This document shows, piece by piece, positions 22,511-33,900 of a DNA stretch of 64,000 nucleotides. Source of the stretch: Asterias rubens (Eukaryota; Echinodermata; Asteroidea; Forcipulatida; Asteriidae); contig NC_047068.1 in the NCBI RefSeq assembly GCF_902459465.1, forward strand, positions 12,671,195 through 12,735,194. The letters run 5' to 3'. Made by a program: the position numbers and the translations under genes. A model generated the notes under the pieces. That model saw nothing but the letters and a program-made list of their open reading frames with translations, made no database searches and was not told the DNA's origin. Numbering within the stretch: position 1 is the stretch's first letter; the number at the start of each line of letters is the position of its first letter.

Positions 22511-24714
22511 TCATTCTGTTATTACCTGTTGCTTAACAGCATCCTCATAGGATGGGGGTGGGGCTTCTGGTATACTTTCCTGACTGTCCGGTTGCGGGGG
22601 ATATGGTGCTCTGTGGAAATAAAGAGAGCCATTGAGCAAGGAATGCGATAAAACAAATAAAAAATACAACTACATGAATAAAACACATTATCAAACACAG
22701 TGTATGGAAACTCTCAAGAGGCAATAGTATAGACCTTTGTTATGCTGCCTCCATCTTGGTCATGTTCTTCATATCAAATAACAATAAAGAATGCTAATAA
22801 TAATTTTTCTAATAGGCACCAGACTATTTTGTTATTCCAGCCTTGGTTTGGTTAAATTGAGATCAATGGGAGACATTCAAAATGACTGCACCATGATAAA
22901 GGTCCATACAAATATTGACTGCTGCGTGTACTACGGTTAAAACTACGACTCACGAGGTGATCCCCAGAGTGTTCTATTTTCCCAAGGCACTGCAGGTCCA
23001 AGGAAAAATGAACACAACGATTTTTGAAGTGTATCATCAGCCATTTTTTAGTTATCCATCAATAATTTGAATTGCTCTTTTGGCAATAGAAGATTCAACA
23101 CAGAAAAACTTTTGATAATGCAGAATATATCAAACTGATTAAAGCCATTGGACACTTTCGGTAAACCGTATTGTCCAAGGCCCACACTTCGTGTATCACA
23201 ACTTATGTATAAAATAACAAACCTGTGAAAATTTAGGCTCAATCGGTAATCGAAGTCGGGAGAAAATAAAGGGAAAACCCACCCTTGTTTCCCCATGTTT
23301 CGCCGTGTCATGACATGTGTTTAAAATAAATCCGTAATTCTCGCTATCGAGAATTTATATTGTATTAATGTTTTCTCAAAAAGTACAGCATTTCATGGAA
23401 CACGATTTCAAGAGAAGTCTTTCATCATTACCTTCTGTAAACCCTGTAAATTAGTTGTTAATCTGTGAACTTATTTTTTTTTTCTATACCGAAAGTGTAT
23501 AATGGTTAAAAAAAGTTTTTAAAAAATTGTTTAAAGGGTCTGTGTAACTTTTGTAGGACAAAAAACACAATGTCCACAGATTTACACTAAACTTACACAG
23601 TTTGAAGATAATGATAGTAGAAAGCTTCCCTGAAAATACTACGTGCTGAGGTGCTGTAGTTTTAGGGAAATGAGTAAAACATTGTCATGAAAATAATTTT
23701 CATCTCATGAGACGAAATTTTTTTTAATCATTTACAAACGTACTTTCATGACATTGTTTTACTCATTTCTCAAAAACTACAGCCCTCAGTAAGTAAGATT
23801 TGAAGGGAAGCTTTCCACTATCATTATCTTCAAACCCTGAAAGTTTAATGTAAATCTATGGACATTTTGAAAAAGTACCCAAATCCTTTAACAGTGAACC
23901 GTACACAGAAAACTTGAGCTGGTTGAGTAAAATTGATGGGTTGATGGTTCAAGATAGTGCCTTCCTCTAAAAATCTGTCCTAATAGATAGGAAAGAAACC
24001 TTACTGAGTTGGGTAGGGAGCTCCAGCTTGCGGATACTGTGCTGGGGGAACTTGCGGATACTGTGCAGGAGGAACTTGCGGATACTGTACTGGAGGAACT
24101 TGCGGATACTGTACTGGAGGAACTTGCGGATACTCTTGGGGTTGTGCTTGGTAAGCTTGTGGTTGTCCTTGATGAACAGGCGGCCCCTGGTAGCTATTTA
24201 CTGCCCCGGGGCCATAAACGCCAGTTGCCCCCACCGCTGGCGGATGGACGATAGCCGGCTGTGTCCCTGACGGGTTATATCCAAGAGTTGTGGTCCCAGT
24301 TGTTGGTTGGGTCACAATTGCCATGTTCGTCTGTTGTTTCCGACCCCGTATGCAAAAGATGACACAGAAAATGGCCATGAGTAATCCCAAACTGAGCATG
24401 ATGCTACCTTTTAAAATATCCCTAGTGACCATCAAGACCCCCCCAACAAATATAAAACCGCCGCCGAACATTCCCATGCACATCGACAAAAAAATGGATA
24501 GCCGCCCAGCACGCGAGAACTGGATCCCAACACTGGGTAAACCACCACCTTGGGCTGCATTGTGGTGATGGGCTGCATTGTGGTGATGGGTTGCATGGTG
24601 GTGGTGGGCTGCAATGTGATGATGAGCTCCATGGTGGTGACGAGCTCTATGGTGGTGACGAGCTGCATGGTGGTGAGCTGCATGGTGGCGATGATGATGA
24701 CCGTGGCGAGCCAT
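22511..24714 (-). CDS. His-rich two-pass membrane protein with PPxY tail (unrecognised family)
   Basis: Exon 24005-24798 follows a strong polypyrimidine acceptor (TTTTTTTTTTTCAAAG). ATG 24714 begins MARHGHHHRHH, but an upstream start is possible. Residues 4-51 hold 28 histidines in HHH-spaced units. Two hydrophobic segments follow at about 73-96 and 103-122, then a cytosolic-type RGRK and a Pro/Gln/Tyr tail with at least four YPQVPP-type repeats. The in-frame TAA at 24001 is probably intronic: TCA|GTAAGG is a donor, and exon 22526-22610 (acceptor TTTCCACAG) continues in frame with APYPPQPDSQES...APPPSYEDAVKQQ. It then either reads VITE-stop at 22511 or splices at CAG|GTAATA. The PPPSY motif is a WW-domain ligand of the kind that recruits Nedd4-type ubiquitin ligases. 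The His tract could bind metal ions or sense pH. Function is unknown. Confidence 0.75.
22729..22908. mobile_element. Family G foldback element
   Basis: TATAGACCTTTGTTATGCTG at the left and ATGATAAAGGTCCATA at the right are imperfect inverted termini. The interior CTCCATCTTGGTCATGTTC and CCAGACTATTTTGTTATTCC recur at 39861-40052. It lies in the intron of the His-rich gene. Confidence 0.7.
22914..23008. repeat. Single-arm copy of the 17425-17580 hairpin
   Basis: CGACTCACGAGGTGATCCCC and GTGTTCTATTTTCCCAAGG match one arm of that hairpin; the other arm is missing. Confidence 0.6.
23143..23505 (+). mobile_element. Family A MITE, divergent subfamily
   Basis: TTAA-AGCCATTGGACACTTTCGG at the left and CCGAAAGTGTATAATGG-TTAA at the right are inverted termini. 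The body keeps CCTGTGAAAATTTAGGCTC, but the central hairpin has a different sequence (TCTCGCTATCGAGA). Confidence 0.75.
23535..23887 (-). mobile_element. Family C MITE (large palindrome)
   Basis: TTAA flanks on both sides. Begins AGGGTCTGTGTAACTTTTG and ends TACCCAAATCCT. The two halves are inverted around CTCATGAGACGAAA (about 23706), with ATGATAGTAGAAAGCTTCCC mirrored by GGGAAGCTTTCCACTATCAT. Confidence 0.88.
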
Positions 24715-24833
24715 CTGTCTGCAATTTCTTGGTCGGATGAATAAGGTTGGGTACATCAAACGTTTACCAACACTCAATAAGTAGAAGGCCTGAAGTAGCT
24801 TTGAAAAAAAAAAGAGAGGACAAATTGTTGGAA

Positions 24834-24980
24834 TAGACCTTTTTTTGATGCACATGAAATCATAAGGGCGCCCTCACCTAGCTAGAGGCAAAAAAACGGC
24901 TGTTCAGTGGCCAAACCTGTGTGCCATGCGTACAAATCTGTGCGTTTTGATTGTTTCGTCATCGTTTTACCTCTAAGATG
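24834..24980. mobile_element. Truncated family H element upstream of the His-rich gene exon
   Basis: ATAGACCTTTTTTTGATGC and AAGGGCGCCCTCACCTAGCT resemble the right arm of 33237-33411, and CGTTTTACCTCTAAGATG matches its other side. The inverted partner is incomplete. Confidence 0.55.
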
Positions 24981-25033
24981 TACTTCTAGAAACTATTAAG
25001 GCTCACGGGGGAGCCTTATAGTTTCTAGAAGTA
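24981..25033. repeat. Perfect short hairpin TACTTCTAGAAACTAT
   Basis: TACTTCTAGAAACTATTAAG / CTTATAGTTTCTAGAAGTA form a 23-bp stem with one bulged T and a short ACGGGG loop. A third copy of the arm (GGTTTCTAGAAGTA) follows at 25048-25061. Confidence 0.7.
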
Positions 25034-25186
25034 GGGGAGCATTATGGTTTCTAGAAGTAATGTCAATGCATATATATAATAAGCTCATAATAATATTTAT
25101 AATTGTGTGGTATGGTAGCGTCTTAACTTGAAGCATTTATCAAACCTCGCCTCGGGCTCCGGCTCCGTGCGCTGGTGTTTGAGTGT

Positions 25187-25368
25187 AGCCCACCTTGTTG
25201 AGCTGTTAATGGCTCTGCTTTTAATATCGGTCTCATCACTGTCGCCATTACATTGTAATGGCGACAATGGCGACATTGTAAAGGCGACAGTGATGAGACC
25301 GATGTAATGGCGACAGCGATGTGACCGATGTTAAAAGCGGAGCCATTAACAGCTCAACAAGGTGGGCT
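25187..25368. repeat. Composite foldback with nested GTCGCCATTACA palindrome
   Basis: The outer arms AGCCCACCTTGTTGAGCTGT...AATGGCTC (25187-25215) and GAGCCATTAACAGCTCAACA...GGTGGGCT (25340-25368) are complementary. Inside, CGGTCTCATCACTGTCGCC is inverted as GGCGACAGTGATGAGACCG, around CATTACATTGTAATG. Confidence 0.8.
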
Positions 25369-26614
25369 AGTGTTTGATTTTGAGTTGACTCCATTTCCAC
25401 TGTGTACGCACAAGCCCAAGTTGGAGGCTGAAGCCCAGACCGGAGTTTGAGACTAATAAAAAGGCCCCTGATTGCAGCAAAAGAACTTCATCAAGCTACC
25501 GCAACAGTCGACGACCTATATTTCGAAAAAAAATATAGGAGTACAGCGCCCTAGAAAGTAGAATCCTAGATGACCGATAATGTCAAAATTTCGAATAAAG
25601 GAATCTAGCGCCCCAGTCACTGGGTCTAGCCACTCAGTAAGGCTGTCCTGACTCTATGGCTTTTGTGAGAAGTATTCATTCATTCATTCATTCATTATTG
25701 GTTTATTATTTAAAAACAAATTCCCATGGCGACCGGAGTTCGAATTACAGGAAAATATACAGAGATTATAAATAAGAAAAAATCATACTATTAGTATTAC
25801 ACATTACAATGTATAAAACAAATTGTTCTAAAAGTTGCGGGAAAAAACACACCTGGATAACCATAACATTGCTGGCACAGTCAAAGGGCGCATAAAAAGC
25901 TGCATTCTTTTGCAATTCAGTTGTTAAAAAGGCGTGTGACGAGGTGAGGGTGAAGGCTCTTTCTAATTAGCGCTCTGTTCGGCATTGAAACCGACCAAAC
26001 AAAAATACAAAAAAAATTAATCTTACCACACCACACCACCACAGTCTCTACTTCTCGTGAACAAAAAACGGAGGCAGTGAATCTCACAAATAGATGTGTG
26101 ACTTAAATTCGGTGACCTCAATGAATGGGTCTTGTCTAAGTAACTCGGTACTTCCATGAAATGTAAACACGGACGGTTCCGGGTGTGTAAAATAAACCGA
26201 TCGCTCCTCGTTTTATCTTCAACAGCGCCCTCTGTTGCCAGGACCCCATATAAAGTAACTTTGTGTGTTCACTCGGCTCCGGACAGTCTAAAGCAAGGCG
26301 CTGACGAGCGAACTTTCTGTGGTGGTAATTTTTCGACCAGTAATGACGTCATCATCCCCCCCCCCCCCCAAAAAAAAAAAAAAAAAAACTTAACTTAACT
26401 CGGGTAGCCAAAGTCGTCTTACCAGATCCCGGAGCTGTGAGAAACTTTGTAAAATTGCCAACTAGAAAACAAGCCGTACAGAGCAGTGCGCCCTCACCGT
26501 ACAAATGAAGTTCTTTCGGCAAGAAAGCTAACTCAAATCTCACCCACCCTTGGAGCTAAAAAAAAAAATCATATAATGATTAGCCATATTATTTACTGTG
26601 CCAATTTTGTTTTT
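25369..26614. other. Intergenic, low complexity and repeat scraps
   Basis: (ATTC)n at about 25675-25695, a LINE/SINE-tail-like GGTTTATTATTTAAAAACAA...CCCATGGCGACCGG (25700-25735), a C-run joined to an A-run at 26356-26388, and a CTCF-like AGCGCCCTCTGTTGCCA at 26223. No exon recognised. Confidence 0.4.
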
Positions 26615-26982
26615 AGGGAAGTGGACACTATTGGTAACTGTCAAAGACTAGCCTTCACAGTTGGTGTATCTCAACATAAATGCATACAAAATTAATAACA
26701 AACCTGTGAAAATTTGAGCTCAGTCGGTCATCGAACTTGCGAGATAATAATGAAAGAAAAAACACCCTTGTCAGAACGAAGTTGTGTGCGTTTAGATGGT
26801 TGATTTCGAGACTTCAAGTTCTAAACTTGAGGTCTTGAAATCAAATTCGTGGAAAATTACTTCTTTCTCGAAAACTATGGCACTTCAGAGGGAGCCGTTT
26901 CTCACAATGTTTTAAACCATCAACCAAGAAAGGTTTTATGTTAATAATTATTTTGAGTAATTACCAATAGTGTACACTGCCT
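26615..26982 (+). mobile_element. Family A MITE
   Basis: AGGGAAGTGGACACTATTGG...TGTACACTGCCT followed by TTAA (26983-26986). The left flank is TTTT rather than TTAA. Confidence 0.82.
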
Positions 26983-27936
26983 TTAAATCAGTCATGTGAA
27001 AGGCTGCTTTTGATTATTTTGATCATGCTCAGAACATTTTAATTTGAAGAGTCATTATTTGTCAGAATGGTATACATTTTCAGTGTCGGCAATCAATCGT
27101 TGGCATTTTGTTTCGATTAATAGCATTTAGACAGTACACCAGCCGCGCGGTACAATGGAATGAGCTGAAATTTCTTAGGTTTGTACTGTTATATTATTTT
27201 CTATAACCATAGATTACAAGTGCTCTCAGTCATTTGGCTATTATGGTAATCAAGTCTGCTGCTCTAAGTTGCATAATAGGCTACAAAGGTATTCACTCCT
27301 AGGCTCTAAGAAAATACTTAACATTTCACTACCTATAAAAAAATATTCAGTTTTCCCTCAGAATGTTCATGTAGTATACAAAAGAGCTCTATTATGTTAT
27401 TAAAGTTCATAATTATTCCCGTATTCCCAGTTGTTGACTAAAGACACTGGACACTGTTGGTAATTGTCAACTCTCAACATTTTATGCAGAAACAAACATG
27501 TGAAAATTTGAGCTGCATGTACACACAAAATGGCGGACAGGAGACGCGCGTGCATGTGCGCTGTGCGTTGTGGATACGTGGAACAGTCCATTTCAGGATA
27601 TCAATGACTTTGGTTCCAATGGGCGCTGCACTTTGGAGAAAACATTGAAATAAATAACAAGGACGTCATGACTAAAAGTGTCTAAACTTTATAATGATGT
27701 TTACAAAACAGTTACTTGTATAGCGCTATTCCAAAGAACATAGTCATAGCGCTTTACTAGAAATGACCTAACACAATATCAGACAACCCAAACTTGTCGA
27801 TAGTATAAAACGAGGTTGACAAAAAATGTTCTTATAAATCAAACCTCTTGAGTATTCTGCCGCAAATTGGTGAATTTAAAAACGAAATTATGATTTGGCA
27901 AGTTGCAATAAAGATTTCAGGCAACTGAAATATTCA
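26983..27936. other. Intergenic downstream of the CMAS-like gene
   Basis: Apart from the MITE fragment, there is only a repeat-like stretch at 27715-27770 (ATAGCGCTATTCC..., ATAGCGCTTTACTAG), an inverted pair typical of LINE/SINE 3' regions. The 3'UTR of the CMAS-like gene should lie here; I see no unambiguous polyadenylation signal. Confidence 0.4.
27442..27513 (+). mobile_element. Family A MITE 5' fragment
   Basis: AGACACTGGACACTGTTGG and TGTGAAAATTTGAGCT are present with a deletion between them. The 3' two thirds are missing. Confidence 0.6.
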
Positions 27937-30900
27937 TCAAAGGTAAGCCTCTTCCATCTCCGTATTGTTATTATTTCTGTCCAACAGTGCAATAAGAAAG
28001 TTGCAGAATTCCCGGAATGCTCCCCTTCCACCGGCTTTACGGGAGACGAAGGTAGCCGCTCTGCAAGCATCCGGCCCGGCATCGCAAGGGACAGCCCCGT
28101 GTCCATCACTGACCCGCTGGAGACAGTCGAGATCACCAGCGGAGTTTCCCCCTGTGTAAACAAATCAGAAGATCAGCAATAGTTGAGCTTTTTCAAAAAT
28201 TCGACTTGGGCCGGTTCGGTTGGTTCCAGTGTCATAATAGAGAAATCTAGCAGTCCCCCGGAGATTCTTTCCCCCATTATGGGAAATTAGTAATGATCTG
28301 AAGAAGGGCGATTCAAAAGAGGGAACTATCAGAAGAAGTTTGTACGCCGTTCGCTTTATCGGGGGGGGGGGGGGGGGTGCAGTGTCTCCACGTGTAAGGG
28401 GGTAGAATCCCCTGCCACACAGGCACCTATGAGGTGCGTCCGACTGGTTTCACCGGATCGACCCCGACTTGCCCTCGCTATACGTTCGAATAGCTTTGAC
28501 GTCATTTTAGGGGCTCACCCTGGTCAGCCACAAGTGCCCTGTAGATCGGATCAATTGGGGCTGGCCCGAGGTGCAATGACGTCACCACGAGAGAGTGAGT
28601 GATCGTTCGATTAGCTCTTGTCAGGGGCTCACCCGAATGAGAACCGCAGGGTCGACACAGGGAAGCTAATCGAACCATGATCGAACGCACCCAATCTCGA
28701 GGAATAGAGCAATAGATAATGTGACCTATTGTTATAACATACAGCGCCCTCTGTCAAAGGAAAAGTGGCAAAAGTGGTCTATAGAGAATGTTTGTCAATT
28801 GAATACGACTTTCGACATTTCAACCCACCCATAAAGGCGACACGATTCCAGCCTAGTCTCCTCTCCAGTCTCCACGTGTTGAGTGTCCCTGCTTTATCCG
28901 CTGCACACAGCATTGACGTCGTAACTCCTACTTTTTCAGCAACCTTTTCTACGACGAGGTTTTCCGTTTCTATTTTTTTTTTTTTTTTTACGAAATTGAT
29001 GTCAATAAAATTTGTGTTAATACTGTTTTGGTAATTACATCACTCAGAAATTGTTTTTTTTACTCATGATACTATGCTTTTCCATTTTATCAGGGATAGA
29101 TGCACAGAAATACAGAAGAAAACAAGGGGTAAGCCCAGTTTATACTTCCTGCGAATGCGAAGTGAATCTTGACGTCACAAATTCGCAACATTACTAAAAT
29201 GCAAAATGGGGGATTATTCCTAGATTTGGCAAAAAAAAAAAGATTTGGCTGCGAATTATTCGTTGCGAATTTGTGACGTCAACATTCGTATCGCATTCGC
29301 ATTCGCATTCGCAGGATGTATGGACCGGGTTTAAGATACATCATAAAAGGACAACGAAGCACTGCCAATGGAGAAGAAATAACAAAAGATGGCCAACAAT
29401 AATAATGGACTGGCAACCAAGGCAAGAGAAAAGGTAAAGGAGTATATTGAGGGAAGATGGTTGAGATATGAGAGGCCCTTTCGAAGCGACGGCTTCGGCT
29501 TTGGATTCGGCTTCAAGCTCCATCCTCGGTGCTGAAGCCCCGATCACGTATACGCAAAACTCGCGCAATTGTCAACCGCGGGGCCAAGCTAGTCTGAGTC
29601 GAATCCAAAGCCGAAGCCGTGGTTTCGAAAAGGGCCATAGCTGCAGCTGAAGCCGAAGTCGCCGTTCCGGATACGCTCCTAATAGTCCCTAACGCGAAGA
29701 GGGCCCAATTTCATAGAGCTGCTTAAGCACAATATTTTGCTTAAGCGAAAAATTCATTTCTTAGTAAAATCAGATTACCGGCCAAGACTCCACTCAATTT
29801 AATGTTATGCTAAGTAAACAACAGCTAAATACTAGTCATAAGCAATGTACATGGCATGAAACTTTGACCAGTAACATGTGGTAAATAAGCGAGCTATTTT
29901 CGTGCTTAAGCAAATTTTTTGCTTAAGCAGCTCTATGAAATTGGCCCCTGCTCTTATTCGCTGCATTGGGCTGCAACTTTGTAAAACAAATAAACAAACA
30001 ACCCCCCCCCAAAAAAAAAAAAAAGAGTTTAGGCCCACCGGTGATTATCTGCACTTCGATTTCTCTTTCCAGAAGCATCCGGATCCCTTCAACATCACCC
30101 ACATTGTAACTGCTGTACCGAATACCTTGATTAAAAAAGGGACAACACGAAGTAAATAAGACGGTGCAGGAGATTATGTGCCCCCCCCCCCCTGGCGAAC
30201 TATTTAAAACTTCTTTTGATACATGCCCTTTTTTTTAATCAACCTCCTATAAGGTAGATTGTCAAAGACAAGTATTCAAACACATGCACCAAACACCAAA
30301 CCTGTGAAAATGTTAGCTCAATTGGTCATCGAAGTTCCACGAAAAAAAAAACCCACAATTTTTGCATACATTCGTGTGCTTCTCATATGCCTAAAACATT
30401 AAAGTACTTCAGGTTCGAAGCCTTTTAATACTTGAGTAAGAATTTACCACTTTCTTAAAAACTACGTTACTTCAGACAAAGTGTTATACACTATCAACAG
30501 CTCTCAATTTGCCAAGTATTAAGTTTCTATGCTAACAAATTATTTGAGTAACTTTCCAACAGCTTATAGTGTCCAGTGCCTTTAATAAAACAAATCTTTA
30601 CTGTGTCCATCATTTTCACAGATAATATGATAATTCATTGCTAGCATGAACATCTGTCAGCACGATATAATCACTGACTGATATTTTGCATATAAAATAA
30701 GTTCGCATAACTAAACTAGCGGCTTCTACTGTAGGGGCAAACTAAATTTTACACGAATGCGTAGAAGTGTTATAGGCTGCTTTTTGGCGGGCCGAAAACA
30801 TACTTTTAAAAACATTGTAATTTTTGTTTAGGCGACCTAAACAAGGGAACTCGGCAAATTCCCCAAGGGGATATAAAGTGTTTTCTTGATTTAATTTTCA

Positions 30901-33900
30901 CGACCTTGTGGAGACCAATGACAAAAAAAAAAAAACGGAAAATAAAAAGGACTCCATAGGGTTATTCTAAAGACATGGGTGCTCCGCAAGGAGTTTTGAA
31001 TGTGTACAAAGTCTATAGGAGGCTCTGAAATTTCAAGGACAAAGGAAAGAACAAAAGATGTCTCCACAGGGCCGGATGTAAAAAATGGAATGTGTGTGCT
31101 AATTATGTTTCTATGGTACGTCAGCATTTCGACGCCAAACAAAATGTAAAAGTTGTTGACTAACTGATAATGAAATCAATTCAATACACTACCACGTGTA
31201 TTACCATAAGGGGTGCAATAAATTATGCATAACAACTGTTGATTTTCACAGCATTATTGACACACAATCAATCAAGGTCACTCCGTACACAGACAAACCC
31301 GCTTAGGCTACGCACATAGTCTGTTGCATGCAATGTGGATTGGATCGACGTCAACAGGTGACATTTTGATGAATAGACCTATCCCTTGTTTCCAGTGAAG
31401 AAATATGCAATAAGAAAAGTTTTACTCTCAGTTACGCTTCTCAGATTCAATCTTCAGGAAATAATTTTTGTTTTTTTTATCCAGAGCAGTAAATTTCGAA
31501 GTAAAAAGTTTCTCAAAATGCATTATTATTGCCATAGTCAGAGTCATTACCCAGCGCATGCAGCCCCTTTAAAGGCGGTTTAACCTTATTGGTTACCGTT
31601 TTCTCCATCGTACACTTGGTTATCAGTAATAGCGCTTTCGCCGGCTAACACGACCAGACAAACCGGCACCAGACTATCGTTATCCATACTGCCAATGCGC
31701 ATGACTCGTTGCTCCATCAGCAGCCAGTCGGAGTCGTGGTTGGGATTCAAGTTGGGTGTGTACTTGGTATCGATTTCTACCGTGGCGACCCTTAGAAAAG
31801 AAAAAGAGGACGAGTTTTAATGAAAGTGTAGAGCTCCATGTCACACGGGGCAACCGGCAACCAGTCAGCTCCATTAAAAGAAAAAGCATTCACTTTAATA
31901 ATTTAAAGGCAGTGGACTATCAGCATAAAACCTCGCTTGGTAACGAATAATGGTGATAAGTTGATAGTATAAAACATCGTGATAAACGGCTCCCTCTGAA
32001 GTAATTTAGTTTTCGAGAAAGAAGTAATTTTCCACGAATTTGATTTCGAGACCTCAGATTTAGAATTTGAGGTCTCGAAATCAAGCATCTGAAAGCACCA
32101 AGTGAAGACTCGTCTTTGACAACTACCACTAGTGTCCATTGTATTTTAATGTTCACATTTTCTTTGGGATCATGCACTAAAGAACAAAGTAATGCCTCAA
32201 AAAGACACTGTTTGAAAAATCACTCATGTGTTACCAAACTAAGTGATCCAATATCGAATAATCCTTTGACTGAAATTTCCATGGAAAATAAAGTTTGTTT
32301 TAAAACTGTGAAAATGCCAAACCTGTCTCCTATGATTCGTCCGCCATTTATGACTTCCCTAGTTGCGCAGAAGAAGAGGCCATTCACGTTGCATTTATAC
32401 CCCTCTAGCTGGATAACTGGACCCATATTTAGTGACCCTTGGGGAACCCGATGATCCGATGACTCCATCGGTGGATCCTCTGAGTTAGTTTGAAAAACAG
32501 AAAAACAAAATATCAAACGAAGGCTCTAAACAAAGCGTAACTGTTTCACGGCATTGATATAGTAAATTCCTGCATCTTGACGACGTTATACGATGTTTGC
32601 GTCACGACGTTTGCAAAAGAGCCACATAACCTGGACTTCCTAAATGCACAAGTTGTACGCAGCAAATTGGAAGAAAGCACAACGTTCATTTTACGAGGAA
32701 CTTTTGCAACTGAAGAAATCCCAAGTGTTCAAGTTCGACCCTGTACTCACATAGGCCTACATGTATACGCTCTATCCTTTTTGCAATGTTGTAACAGCTC
32801 TGTAAAGTTATAAACCTTCTCTTAGAGCCAGTGTGGTATCTTACCTGCCAGAAAAGCAATGGAATACACATATACATTTTACATTACACATTTTTGTATA
32901 AAACAGGCAACACAGTGTAAAAAGAAACACAATTATACCCACTGTTAATTCTTTTACAGAAACTCACCTGTTACATTGTCTTCAGTTCGACATATTATTG
33001 CTTGGTTACGGTTGCTTATGCTCACTACGGAATCGTAGCCCTCACCAATCAGACGACAGGCTTCGGTCACGTGATGCGGTTGAAGGAGTACCGAAGTGCT
33101 TGATATGACTACTATTCCATCTACCTCTGGCAATAGAAGAGCAATGAAATATTTAAGTCGCTGCCTAAAGTATCCCAAGAACGTAGCCTGACGTCACACT
33201 TCGAGGGTCGTGCATTACGCCAGATACGATTACACTATAGACCTTATGCATTGACGTCATCCAGCCGCCATCTTAGAGGAAAAACGGTGACGAAACAATC
33301 GAGACGCACAGATTTGTACGCGCGGCGCACAGTATTGGCCAATGAACAACCTCCTTTTGACCTCTAGGTGAGGGCGCCCTACTGAAATGACGTCATATGC
33401 ATAAGGTCTATTGGGTTTGGGTAAATTTGTTTGTGTACACCCAAACCAAACATTGGACAATATGTCCGCCAACATACCCCAAAAAGGCTAAATACGCCAG
33501 ATATAAACCTTTGACCTCGCGTTCATTCAATATCACACGGAGATTCGCAGTCAATTCACATGAATGACTATAAACCGATACAACAATATGTACATGTAAA
33601 CACAACATTATGCTCACGTACACTACATGCAATCCGTTGACAATGCTATCATGTATTATCATCATCATTGACCAATCCTAGCACAGATAATGGAAAGCTG
33701 GTACGTCACAGCACGTTTATCCATTAAAGGAACACGTTGCCTTGGATCGGACGAGTTGGTCTATCAAAAGCGTTTGTAACCGTTTTGTATGAAATGCATA
33801 TGGTTGGAAAGATGTTTTAAAAGTAGAATACAATGATCCACACAAGTTTGCCTCGAAATTGCGTGGTTTTCCTTTTACTGCGCGAACTAACACGGTCGGC

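Noticed and set aside
24009-24270. Repetitive plus-strand frames (LADTVLEELADTV...)
   Set aside because: They are antisense shadows of the YPQVPP-repeat coding region of the His-rich protein.
27888-28163. 91-codon minus frame over the last CMAS-like exon
   Set aside because: It is a shadow; another minus frame (28151-27937) carries the CMAS C-terminal similarity and fits the splice phase.
30891-31142. 83-codon minus frame considered as a missing CMAS exon
   Set aside because: The true HAD-part exon is 30039-30125, which matches in sequence and phase; this frame does not.
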